From: Azonexus hydrophilus
GTDB lineage: Bacteria > Pseudomonadota > Gammaproteobacteria > Burkholderiales > Rhodocyclaceae
Assembly: GCF_001956855.1 (NCBI RefSeq)
Contig: NZ_MTHD01000001.1
Coordinates: forward strand, 248,001 to 312,000
Length of the DNA: 64,000 nucleotides
Reading direction: 5' to 3'
The notes under the pieces were generated by a model. It did not search any database. It was given only the letters and a program-made list of their open reading frames with translations, and was not told where the DNA came from. Of the stretch, positions 55,962-64,000 are shown one piece after another. Position 1 is the stretch's first letter, and every line of letters starts with the position of its first letter. Both the position numbers and the translations under genes were made by a program.

Positions 55962-56878
55962 TTCGCCACCGCAATTGAGCGATAACGCGCCAAATATCGA
56001 TCTGTAGATAACGAGACTTGGGAAAATGCTTGTTCTGCGCCGACATCAATGATCGGGTGGCTGTATCGATACCCTCTGGTGTCCGCATCGTTCTGGAAAA
56101 AGCGACCTTGAGGGTCAATCATGATGTAAGACTTTGTCATATCGACATTGTCTTCAATACTGAGCGGAAGTGAGGCATGCCTGTCGATGAATGCTGAAAA
56201 CTGTGCGTCAGAAATATTCAGGTCATTCGTGACGGTTGGTAGCATGCGCAGAACTTTCCATTTCTCTGGATCAAGTTCACGAATCAAATCCGTCATGTCC
56301 TCATCAAAGTTGAGTGCATTGACGACGGTGTTTATCTTTAGCCGCAGATCAGGATTGATCTCCCGCCCAGTCCTGATGTTCTTCGCCAGGGTATTGACCG
56401 ACAAAACTTGTCCTTGCTTGTCACATCGACCAATTTTTCTGTTCCTGGTAGCATTCGTGGAGTCGACACTCACGCCCAGGAGCGACAACTGAGGCGCTAA
56501 CTCTCTGATGAGGTCGGTATTGAGCCTACTGGCATTGGTAATCATAGATACTGAAAATCCAAGCTCACGCGCCACTTTTATGGTTCGGAGAGCCTGCTGG
56601 TCATAGAGTAAGGGTTCGCCGCCCGCAAAATTCAGCCTGGTCGAGCGCCATTGGATCTTCTGGCTGAGGGGATTTGTCAGGTTGGCTGTGGCAAAAAATG
56701 TACGAAGCTCACCCATAAGTTGAGTGCTTCGCGGCAAGTCGTGAATTAGCTCTCGCGACGCATCTGGCTTTTCCCACTTTGCGTAACAGTAACGGCAAGC
56801 AAAGTTGCATGCCTCTGTAATGTGCCAGTTGATGACGAGTTCATCCTGCACGGATATTGGTGAGCTGTTTGTCAGCAT
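55958..56878 (-). CDS. prokaryotic viperin (antiviral radical SAM protein)
   Basis: 306 aa. Radical SAM CxxxCxxC motif at Cys24, Cys28 and Cys31 within INWHITEACNFACRYCYAKW, the viperin-type context. GGEP-type RLNFAGGEP at 81-89, GVSVDS near 135-140, LKINTVVN near 180, WKVLRMLP near 207, and MIDPQGRFFQN near 253. Viperins make 3'-deoxy-3',4'-didehydro-nucleotides that stop viral polymerases. It has an AGGAGG ribosome binding site and a promoter region shared with the divergent 649-aa gene. MoaA-like enzymes are excluded by these motifs. Confidence 0.9.
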   Translation of the reverse strand: MLTNSSPISVQDELVINWHITEACNFACRYCYAKWEKPDASRELIHDLPRSTQLMGELRTFFATANLTNPLSQKIQWRSTRLNFAGGEPLLYDQQALRTIKVARELGFSVSMITNASRLNTDLIRELAPQLSLLGVSVDSTNATRNRKIGRCDKQGQVLSVNTLAKNIRTGREINPDLRLKINTVVNALNFDEDMTDLIRELDPEKWKVLRMLPTVTNDLNISDAQFSAFIDRHASLPLSIEDNVDMTKSYIMIDPQGRFFQNDADTRGYRYSHPIIDVGAEQAFSQVSLSTDRYLARYRSIAVAK

Positions 56879-57059
56879 GTAGGCCTCCTGTAATGTCTAG
56901 GTGGCGCCTACTTTGCCGAGCATGCACGGTGATCGAAATGAAAGATGCCGTCCCTTGTCTCGTACATGGGGTTCATCAAGAGGGACGGGATGTTTCACTG
57001 TTGGAAGAGGCTGCGATTAGTCAGTATTCTCCCTGTCATTAACTACGCACCTAACGATC

Positions 57060-59009
57060 ATGGCTGTTATCCCAAACTTCGAATCTCTACTTCTAGAAGT
57101 CCGTCAGAGTCTTGGACTTGAGCGGTTGTCCTCCAAGAAGCAGGAAGACTTATTGAACCTGGATATGTCTCTGACGACCTATCGCGCACTGCTCGAAAGT
57201 GAACTCGAAAAGGTTTTCGATGCGCTCGAATTGGACACCGATGCCCGGCGCGACGCTTCACTGAACCTATTCGACTGGAACAACTTTCAACAAGCGCTTA
57301 TTCAGCGGACTTGGACCTGTAATGCGAGTCCTCAGCAAGTCGCTTGGTACATGAGTGGCTACTGCTACGCGCCCGCAATTGGACGAATTCTGGCCAACTG
57401 GAATCTGGAGGGTGCTTTTGACAAAGGAATGCCGGGAGGTGAATTCTGGTTTTTGCCCAGCAACGATGAGCGCACACAAAGCCTAGTGCTACCGGTACAA
57501 AAGGTTGTTTCCTGGCTGATGGATCTGCTCGATCTGCCAATGGATAAATTGAAACTTGACTTGGGTGGTAAGAGAGCAAAGCGCATCGATGGGGATACAT
57601 ACGACTCAATGGAACGGTCGCTTTACAACTGGCTTGATGGCAAGACCCCGCACATTCAGTCTATTGACAGCTATTTTCCCGACGATGCACAGCTCGAATT
57701 CAAAGGAACCTTTGAACCAGACAGCCAGAAATCGCATCCTGAGCAATTTGCTGATGCCAAGGCATTCTTGCAGCGCAAAGGGCTAGATGCAGATGCGCTA
57801 AGAGATCAAATTCCGATTACGCAACCTGGCGTCATCGAAGCAATTCTTGCTGGAGAGTCGCCTGTCGATATCGAGCAAGAATTCATACAACTACTGTCTA
57901 TCCGCTATGGTAAGCCTGCTATGCAGACTGTTCGTCAGCGCTTGCGAATTGCACGTATGGTGCAGGATGGATACAAACGTCTCGTTAAGTTTCTGTGCCC
58001 TGGAATCGATCCAGCTTGCACCGATCCCTATCACAACAAGGTGCTTCAGCTGATTGGGATTGTAGAAACGATATACAACCTCAGCATTGGCGCTTACAAA
58101 AATTGTGACAGTCGTGCCGAAGAGGATGCATGGTTCGAAAGCAAGCTCGCTCCATGGGACAAAGAAACAATCTTTCTGTCTATTCTTCCTTCACGATTCG
58201 AGTCGGCATTTGAGGAAGTTCCTCAATTGCTGACAAGGGAATTTGCCAAGCTCGATCCAACCACACCCTTGCAGGATCTTGTTCCGATGGATGAAGGGAA
58301 TGTACAGCGAATCATCCAAGCAAAACTGAAACAGTTAAAGAGCCTTATCGATGAGGCCAAACGTGTAGGTTACCTGCGTGGATGTGTCGAAACATCGCTC
58401 CCCTGGAGTCCATTGGAAAGCGAAAGCAGCTATTGGGTTGTTGGCCAAGTGGCACTAGACGACAACCTGTCTGCAAGCGCACGTGAGAACGTGATTAAGC
58501 GGATGCGAGAATTGGCCGCGACACCAGGTCAATTGGTCAGCGCCATCTTGATTGAACTGCATATGCTACTGAATGCTGGACCTAAGGAGAGACCCGCCGA
58601 CGTGGAAAGTCGCGTGAAATCCTTGCTTGCAGAAGCTGAAGCTAGCCCAGGAAAAACAGAGTGGGAAGCTGCATTGTTGCAGTACAAAGCAAAACATCAT
58701 CTTGCACAAAATGACTTCAAGTTGGCAGCAAACCTGTTTAGGGCGGCGCTTGATGCCAGTGCTGAGCGTAATTGCGGCTCAATGAGAGGGGAGATAGCGC
58801 GCGACTGTTTCGCAGCATCCCTTGTTAATCGGCGACTCAGTCCTCGTGATCATGAAAAGCCGTATCGCCATATGCTGGCGAATGATGTCATTGAGGGAGT
58901 GGTGGTTACGCTAGAGAAAACCGCAACAGCTGTTGCAAGCTACTTTTCGGAGACCCTTTATAAACCGTATCCCGGCTATCCCAGGCAGGAGGTCCGTTTC
59001 AGTTTTTGA
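57060..59009 (+). CDS. unrecognised 649-aa protein
   Basis: I do not recognise this protein. It is soluble and largely helical, without signal peptide or membrane segment. Notable parts: LANWNLEGAFDKGMPGGEFWFLP (residues about 115-137), a Lys/Arg-rich segment near 180-190, and near 540-590 TPR-like helices (EAALLQYKAKHHLAQNDFKLAANLFRAALDAS). No nucleotide-binding or nuclease motif is evident. There is no Shine-Dalgarno before the ATG. It is divergent from the viperin operon in a defence-rich stretch; a defence role is only suggested by position. Confidence 0.75.
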   Translation: MAVIPNFESLLLEVRQSLGLERLSSKKQEDLLNLDMSLTTYRALLESELEKVFDALELDTDARRDASLNLFDWNNFQQALIQRTWTCNASPQQVAWYMSGYCYAPAIGRILANWNLEGAFDKGMPGGEFWFLPSNDERTQSLVLPVQKVVSWLMDLLDLPMDKLKLDLGGKRAKRIDGDTYDSMERSLYNWLDGKTPHIQSIDSYFPDDAQLEFKGTFEPDSQKSHPEQFADAKAFLQRKGLDADALRDQIPITQPGVIEAILAGESPVDIEQEFIQLLSIRYGKPAMQTVRQRLRIARMVQDGYKRLVKFLCPGIDPACTDPYHNKVLQLIGIVETIYNLSIGAYKNCDSRAEEDAWFESKLAPWDKETIFLSILPSRFESAFEEVPQLLTREFAKLDPTTPLQDLVPMDEGNVQRIIQAKLKQLKSLIDEAKRVGYLRGCVETSLPWSPLESESSYWVVGQVALDDNLSASARENVIKRMRELAATPGQLVSAILIELHMLLNAGPKERPADVESRVKSLLAEAEASPGKTEWEAALLQYKAKHHLAQNDFKLAANLFRAALDASAERNCGSMRGEIARDCFAASLVNRRLSPRDHEKPYRHMLANDVIEGVVVTLEKTATAVASYFSETLYKPYPGYPRQEVRFSF

Positions 59010-59054
59010 AGTTATCCTTGGCTTTAGTCCCTTGAGAATATGCATACCCTTTAG

Positions 59055-59651
59055 ATGATCTACTGTACTTGCGGCGGACAAAAGACGTGTTTCAAATGCG
59101 ATGGCAAAGGCTGGATGGATGAGCCTGAGGAAGGTGCCGAGGATGCAAGCATCGTCTTTCCCCCTGTCCTTGAAGACTATTCGCGCATGCCGGAGCCCAG
59201 CACGGAGAAATTCGATGCAGGGAGAAAGAAGCCTCTTATTGCTCAGGTCAAAGGTGGCTTTTCTATCCCTCGGAGTTCTTCAAACATGGAGGCAGCTAGT
59301 CTCAAAGCACGCAAGTTGGCGAAGGCGGCCAAAAAAGCGGCTGGCTTGGCGGTACCTGAAAAGCCAGATCAGCCAACGGCAACCCAACAAAAGGCGTCAG
59401 GAATTTCTCGTGGCAAGGGTAAGGGACTTGGAAAGTCGGTACTGAGGTTTCTGACAGACGAGCAAAGATCTCTGCTGGTCGAGCACGAACAGAAACTCGC
59501 CAAATTGACAGAGGTATTGCCTAGCGCCGGAGATGCGGCGGAGCAGGTTGCCTTGCGTATACAGGACGAGAAGCGAGCAATCAGAAAGCTACAGAGCAAG
59601 GCGCGCAGAATTAAGAAAAAACAGAAAGCGGATTCGGGTTCTGCCTGTTAA
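59055..59651 (+). CDS. unrecognised 198-aa Cys-motif, Lys-rich protein
   Basis: The N terminus MIYCTCGGQKTCFKCDGKGW carries four cysteines in a zinc-ribbon-like or DnaJ-like CxC...CxxCxGxG pattern. The rest is low-complexity Ala/Lys-rich with a predicted helical coiled segment (LTDEQRSLLVEHEQKLAKL) and a strongly basic tail (RAIRKLQSKARRIKKKQKA). It follows the 649-aa gene by 45 bp and is probably co-transcribed. No function assigned; nucleic-acid binding is plausible. Confidence 0.6.
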   Translation: MIYCTCGGQKTCFKCDGKGWMDEPEEGAEDASIVFPPVLEDYSRMPEPSTEKFDAGRKKPLIAQVKGGFSIPRSSSNMEAASLKARKLAKAAKKAAGLAVPEKPDQPTATQQKASGISRGKGKGLGKSVLRFLTDEQRSLLVEHEQKLAKLTEVLPSAGDAAEQVALRIQDEKRAIRKLQSKARRIKKKQKADSGSAC

Positions 59652-59697
59652 GTTCTGCGTACCCCGCGCTAATCACTGACGATCACGGCGATAAGAA

Positions 59698-59727
59698 CGT
59701 TCGGAAGCGATCTAACGCTTCCGAACG
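59698..59727. terminator. perfect 12-bp stem hairpin between convergent genes
   Basis: CGTTCGGAAGCG pairs with CGCTTCCGAACG around a 6-nt loop. The T tract is weak on both sides. Its location between convergent genes suggests a terminator. Confidence 0.55.
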
Positions 59728-59748
59728 GCCTCTACGAGCTCGATGGTT

Positions 59749-62700
59749 TTAGGCGTCAGCCTTCGCCATCAAATCATCAATATTCCGGGCGACAACATAC
59801 CTTGCTGTCTTCCCTTCCGTGCCTAGGGCAGCAAAGTGAGCAGTTCCGCATTTGATTTTTCCGCTTTCGCGATCACGCAGCTCATCTTCAAATAGGCCGC
59901 CTTTGGTCTCAACGACAAAGTACAGTCGTTCCTGGCCATCCAGCGTCACCAGAACAGCCCAGTCGGGGTTGTATGTACCCAGCGGCGTTGGCACCTTGAA
60001 CCAGCCTGGCAGCTTGGCGTACACCTTGACCGCCTCGTTCTTCTCCAGCGATTCCGCAAAATCCCGCTCAACAGCAGAGTCATAGACGACGTGCTCGTAA
60101 ACCGATTTCTCGGTGTTGAGCACCAGGTTCTGCAGATATCCGGACAGCTCTTCGGATTCGAACATTTCCTGTGCGTAGTAGTGCTCGTCGCCGAGGCGCT
60201 GGTACTTGATGCCATCCACCAGAGCCAGGCGCTTGCAGCGGTTAATTGCGTCCGAGGCGATTTCGATGAACTGCTGCGGATTTCGTTTGAAGTCGTTCAG
60301 CCGAGTGCTTTCGGTCAGAATGCGAGCAATCGTTTTTCGGGTCAGTTGGGTTCTGTCCTGCAGCTCCGTCAGCACGTCGGGTAACTCGATATCCGCCTCA
60401 TACAGGGCGATAGGCTCGGATACGGAGAGCAGTGAGGCATCGACCCCTGCTTTGCCAATCGCCATGCCGGCCTTTTTCCATTGCAAGCGGGTCTTGGACA
60501 CGGGCGGAGCATTGTCCAGCGCTTCAATGCAGCGCTCGATCAGTTTTTCGTTGTCGAATTGAACTCGATACGTTGTCTTGTGCTTGATGCGGTCCCACAG
60601 CGCCTTGAATTCAGGGCTGAGCAAGACTGACTTCCTGACCGAAATCGGTTTGCGGTCGTCGGCATTCTTCACTTCCAGCTTGCCGGAAAGCTTCTTCAGT
60701 ACCGCCACGATTTGATGGCGCTGCGCCTCAAACTCAGCAGGCAGTTGCAGGTTGCCGCTCTTTAAAGCCGTCTTCAGTGAATCCTGAACCTTGCCCTTGT
60801 CGCTGATGTAGCCCTGTGCCTGGAGGTGTTCCCACAAGGTCTTGGATGCCTCAAAGCCAAAGGGCGAAACCTCGCCGCTATCAGAGGTCACCGGAATGCC
60901 GGCAAATTCGTGGTCATGTACCACACCAAACTGAATCCCGGTGTCCTTCTCAATGTCCTTCTGTAAGTTTTCGGCAAACTGCTCGTAGCTTTCCGTGGCA
61001 ATCACCGTCAGCGTATTGATTTCGAAACCACGCAATCGCTCACCCTTCTGATTGACGCAAAGACGCAAGCCACGGCCAATGGTTTGCCGGCGCCAGCGTT
61101 CGGTCTCGCGGGTCGAGAAGTTGCAAATCTGGAAGACATTCGGGTTGTCCCAGCCTTCCTTCAACGCAGAGTGGGAGAAGATGAACTTCAACGGCGACTC
61201 GAAGGAAAGCAGTTTTTCCTTGTCACGCATGATGAGGTTGTAGGTATCGTCGTCGGCAGCCGTCGTACCGCTCGTATCCTTGAGCATTTCGACCGTTCTT
61301 CCACCGACCTTCTTTTTGTCGATGGAGAAGTAGCCGTTATGTACTTCGTCGGCAGCCGTTGCCAGGTCGATCTCACCAAACAGGCTCTGGTAGTCAGGGT
61401 GACGTGCCCAACGCTTGTACTCTTCCTCGAAGATCACAGCGTATTCGCCCTTTACCGTATTGCCTTGCTCGTCGTATTGCCGGTACTTGGCCACTTCGTC
61501 GATGAAGAAAAGGCTCAAGACTTTTACGCCAAGAGGCCGCAGTCGTTTTTCCTTGTCCAGGTGTTCCTTGATCGTGCGACGAATCATTTCCCGATGCACG
61601 GCGCTGGCATCAACATCCCCCCAGGCATCACCTACTAGCAGAAATACTTCGTTGCCAGGCATTTTCAGTTCAAGGAACTGATCGCTGCTTTTTTTCCCGC
61701 TACCAGCGCGGATTTCTCCGATGCGAATATCGGCATACAGCGCACGGCCGGTTTCCTGTTCCAGATCGAAGCCGTCCTGAACGGTGATTGTGTCCCGGCG
61801 CACCACGCCTGCGGAGTTTTCACGGTCAACCTCGATGCTGGCCGTGATCACGCCGCGTTTGTTATTGATTGCAAGCACCTTCACATAAGGTTTGTTGTTG
61901 CCACCCTGAACCGTGGCTGCTGCAACCTCAATTTGCTTCACCAAGCGTTGTTCATAGGCATCCACGGCATCCAGGCGATACACCATGTGGTGCTTGTCTA
62001 CGTGGGTTGCCGAGTAACGCAGGGTGCAAAGCGGCGACATGTGTGCCAGTGCTTTTTTCCCTTTGCCATCGATGCCGCCATCAACGCTTTGCGGCTCATC
62101 GACGATCAGGATCGGACTGGTCTGGCGAATCAGATCAATGGGACGCTCACCACCCGTCTTCTCACTGGCACGGTACATCTTGTTCTTGGACTTCTCGCGG
62201 CGCTTGGCTTCGTCGGATTCTTCCGCTTGCGCTGCCGCTTCATCACCAAACTTGTTGATGGCGCCGACCGTGATGACCATGATCTGAATATTCGGACTGG
62301 TCGCAAAGTTACGGACCTGACCGAGTTTGTCGGAGTCGTACTGGAAGAACTCATATCCCTTGGCTGCGGGGTAGAGGTTCTCGAAATGCTCACGGGTGAT
62401 CTGCAGCGTCTTGTTCACGCCTTCCTTGATCGCCACGGAGGGCACGACCACCACGAACTTAGTGAAACCATAGCGCTGGTTCAGCTCAAACACGCTGCGT
62501 AGGTAAACGTAGGTCTTCCCGGTCCCCGTTTCCATCTCGACCGTGAAATCGAGCGGTTGGTTGTCCTTCAAGGGTAGGGAAGGGGGTAAGCCGTTACGGA
62601 GCTGGATGTTCTGCAGGTTTTCATTGACGTGCTCATCCACCAGCAGCTTTAAGGCATTGCCGATACCGCCGCTCTCGGTGAATTGCTTGCCTTCAAAACC

Positions 62701-62841
62701 TTGCTGAGTCCCGGCACCACCCAAGGACTGAGCAGTGACTGTGAAGACGGATCGGCAAACCTCCTGGCCTCGAAACAAATCACACACGGCCTCAATGGCA
62801 TCGATTTGATACGGTAGGTCGGATTCAAAATGCAGTTTCAT
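59749..62841 (-). CDS. type III restriction enzyme Res-like helicase-nuclease
   Basis: 1030 aa. Helicase: Walker A METGTGKTYV (Gly106-Thr110), Walker B as DEPQ in ILIVDEPQSVDG, and motif VI WRRQTIGRGLRLCVNQ. The C terminus has a PD-(D/E)xK nuclease segment: NPDWAVLV followed by YFVVETKGG. This is the Res subunit of type III restriction systems, which translocates and cleaves DNA with a Mod partner. No Mod gene is in the window. Upstream (right) is darG, 160 bp away. It might act as a stand-alone helicase-nuclease. Confidence 0.9.
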   Translation of the reverse strand: MKLHFESDLPYQIDAIEAVCDLFRGQEVCRSVFTVTAQSLGGAGTQQGFEGKQFTESGGIGNALKLLVDEHVNENLQNIQLRNGLPPSLPLKDNQPLDFTVEMETGTGKTYVYLRSVFELNQRYGFTKFVVVVPSVAIKEGVNKTLQITREHFENLYPAAKGYEFFQYDSDKLGQVRNFATSPNIQIMVITVGAINKFGDEAAAQAEESDEAKRREKSKNKMYRASEKTGGERPIDLIRQTSPILIVDEPQSVDGGIDGKGKKALAHMSPLCTLRYSATHVDKHHMVYRLDAVDAYEQRLVKQIEVAAATVQGGNNKPYVKVLAINNKRGVITASIEVDRENSAGVVRRDTITVQDGFDLEQETGRALYADIRIGEIRAGSGKKSSDQFLELKMPGNEVFLLVGDAWGDVDASAVHREMIRRTIKEHLDKEKRLRPLGVKVLSLFFIDEVAKYRQYDEQGNTVKGEYAVIFEEEYKRWARHPDYQSLFGEIDLATAADEVHNGYFSIDKKKVGGRTVEMLKDTSGTTAADDDTYNLIMRDKEKLLSFESPLKFIFSHSALKEGWDNPNVFQICNFSTRETERWRRQTIGRGLRLCVNQKGERLRGFEINTLTVIATESYEQFAENLQKDIEKDTGIQFGVVHDHEFAGIPVTSDSGEVSPFGFEASKTLWEHLQAQGYISDKGKVQDSLKTALKSGNLQLPAEFEAQRHQIVAVLKKLSGKLEVKNADDRKPISVRKSVLLSPEFKALWDRIKHKTTYRVQFDNEKLIERCIEALDNAPPVSKTRLQWKKAGMAIGKAGVDASLLSVSEPIALYEADIELPDVLTELQDRTQLTRKTIARILTESTRLNDFKRNPQQFIEIASDAINRCKRLALVDGIKYQRLGDEHYYAQEMFESEELSGYLQNLVLNTEKSVYEHVVYDSAVERDFAESLEKNEAVKVYAKLPGWFKVPTPLGTYNPDWAVLVTLDGQERLYFVVETKGGLFEDELRDRESGKIKCGTAHFAALGTEGKTARYVVARNIDDLMAKADA

Positions 62842-62910
62842 TATTTGCTCTTCTTGGAAACTAGCACCAAGTCGAGGCAGTGGTGTTCCACCTCTTCGTG
62901 ATTGCTGTCG

Positions 62911-62945
62911 GCTTCAGTTGTTCGGAGAAACCGAACAACTGAAGC
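62911..62945. repeat. perfect 15-bp stem inverted repeat
   Basis: GCTTCAGTTGTTCGG pairs with CCGAACAACTGAAGC around AGAAA, in the 159-bp gap between darG and the Res gene. A second small repeat (CTCACTC...GAGTGAG) lies at 62971-62991. There is no T tract, so it may be a processing or regulatory hairpin rather than a terminator. Confidence 0.7.
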
Positions 62946-63000
62946 ATCCATCTAATTCATTCCCCACGGCCTCACTCGGCTTCAGAGTGAGGGTCAAAGG

Positions 63001-64000
63001 TCATGCAGTTGCTACGGGGTGAATCCAGCCCTTATCTGCCAAGACATTCATCGCAATACCGATCTGCCTCGGGGAAAACTGCCGTTTTCTCTCATTCCAT
63101 GCGTGGGTTCGAGCAACGACATCAGCCTGGTTGCGAACTGTTTGATCTTGCTGGGTGATCCAGTGCACTGTCGCCAATAGCTCCAGGCCAAAAGGCGTTT
63201 CAAAACCTTCAACCAGTGAATCGACACGTTCGAAACGAGCACGCGTTTCCTGATGAGACTCCAGGAAGGCATTGGCATCCTCAACTGCACCCGGTACCAA
63301 GTTCAACGGCTTTGCCGGGTCATCGCCACCATCGGCATAACCCGAAATCAGGTGCCCTTCGATGGTACGAAGAACGTGACGAAGATTCTCTGCGTAGGGA
63401 CCGTAAGGACCTTTGATGTACTGCAGACGAAGTGGCTCACCGGCTATCTGCATGAAGTACATCAGCTTATGCACCTCCAACAGGGAAATCGTCGGATCGA
63501 GCAGTCCCTTCATGTAGCGACTCACCAACTCGACTAGAGCGGCACGACCCGGCGTCATTTTCGGCACTTCACGGCTGTGCTGCATTTTGTCGGCTTGCGG
63601 CGCTCCCTTCGGCTCATAGATGCGGACAGTCACATCGGCCAATGGCGACAGGTGTTTCTCGATTAACGGACGCACATCATCCCAGTCCAGGCCGCCTAGG
63701 CCGGCACCCAGCGGAGGAATGGCAATCGATCGAATGCCACGCGACTTGATATCCGATGCCAGTGCCACCAATCCAGATTCAATGTCTTCAATGCGGCTGT
63801 TGCCACGCCAATGGCGTTTCGTCGGAAAGTTAACGATGTAGCGCGGCGTGGTCAGTTGTCCTGTTTCAAAAATGAACATACGACCCGGCTGCAATTCCTT
63901 GCGTGCGCAGGCTGCTTCATAAGCCTTGAAGTTCTTTGGCCAGGCGTTCTTGAACTGCAGGGCAATGCCGCGTCCCATCACGCCAACACAGTTCACTGTG
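63001..64000 (-). CDS. darG: DarG-type macro-domain antitoxin (partial at N terminus)
   Basis: The frame runs through the right edge; the visible 331-aa portion begins at NCVGVMGRGIALQFKNAWP, the macro-domain loop that binds ADP-ribose. SIAIPPLGAGLGGLDW is the second macro loop. The C-terminal half (VHKLMYFMQIAGEPLRLQYIKGPYGPYAENL) fits DarG/SocA-like proteins. DarG removes ADP-ribose from thymidine in DNA and neutralises DarT, which should be encoded just beyond the edge. The apparent start at 63996 is a GTG within the gene, not a true start. Confidence 0.85.
   Translation of the reverse strand, partial: TVNCVGVMGRGIALQFKNAWPKNFKAYEAACARKELQPGRMFIFETGQLTTPRYIVNFPTKRHWRGNSRIEDIESGLVALASDIKSRGIRSIAIPPLGAGLGGLDWDDVRPLIEKHLSPLADVTVRIYEPKGAPQADKMQHSREVPKMTPGRAALVELVSRYMKGLLDPTISLLEVHKLMYFMQIAGEPLRLQYIKGPYGPYAENLRHVLRTIEGHLISGYADGGDDPAKPLNLVPGAVEDANAFLESHQETRARFERVDSLVEGFETPFGLELLATVHWITQQDQTVRNQADVVARTHAWNERKRQFSPRQIGIAMNVLADKGWIHPVATA

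Noticed and set aside
55958..56878. MoaA/PqqE-type cofactor enzyme
   Set aside because: The NWHITEACNF-x-C context, KINTVVN and WKVLRMLP stretches are viperin-specific and there is no C-terminal second Fe-S Cys cluster.
62911..62991. CRISPR-like repeats between darG and the Res gene
   Set aside because: Only single hairpins with different sequences; no spaced direct repeats.

Overview
The first ~49.6 kb look like the GC-rich chromosome of an aerobic or facultative aromatic-degrading betaproteobacterium, probably a Rhodocyclales member (Dechloromonas/Azonexus/Aromatoleum-like). I base this on the betaproteobacterial run polA / LOG / DUF2782 / thrB / two BPSS1780-type membrane proteins / nadD-rsfS-rlmH-maf, and on the amount of aromatic-acid catabolism. 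The genus is an inference.

Layout. 1-2.6 kb: an acyl-CoA ligase cut by the window edge, a thermostable-hemolysin-family protein and a class III nucleotide cyclase domain. 2.6-10.9 kb: housekeeping genes. 10.9-48.1 kb: a catabolic block lying between maf and rng, genes that are usually neighbours. It starts with a glycosyltransferase-like gene and an isochorismatase-family hydrolase. A leftward phenylacetate operon follows (paaN2-paaG-paaH-paaI-paaK-paaJ, a periplasmic binding protein, paaF). Divergent from it are a single-subunit ferritin-like diiron protein, a ferredoxin-reductase and a PaaX-type regulator. This pair occupies the place where the five-subunit phenylacetyl-CoA epoxidase PaaABCDE would be expected; no paaABCDE gene is in the window. 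Next come an Aer-like chemoreceptor, a c-heme hybrid histidine kinase, paaY, two IclR regulators, an outer-membrane protein, and a LivHMGF importer whose LivF carries an N-terminal hemerythrin domain. A second aromatic operon follows: MBL-fold protein, FAD hydroxylase, DUF2783, VOC protein, fumarylacetoacetase-like hydrolase, MFS exporter, maleylacetoacetate isomerase and acetoacetyl-CoA synthetase. Its products would feed fumarate and acetoacetyl-CoA to central metabolism. An acyltransferase, trhP and rng close the block.

From 49.65 kb base composition drops and an integrated element begins directly after rng: a tyrosine integrase, a frameshifted DUF6387-type gene, and a DUF932 / YqaJ / Gp3-like recombination module whose genes are separated by strong hairpins. 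A defence-rich segment follows: a prokaryotic viperin overlapping by 4 bp a small HicA-like gene, two unrecognised genes, a type III restriction (Res) subunit, and a DarG macro-domain antitoxin cut by the right edge.

Best candidates for something undescribed are the two-gene diiron oxygenase replacing PaaABCDE, the viperin + HicA-like operon, and the hemerythrin-LivF fusion. No rRNA, tRNA or CRISPR array was seen.
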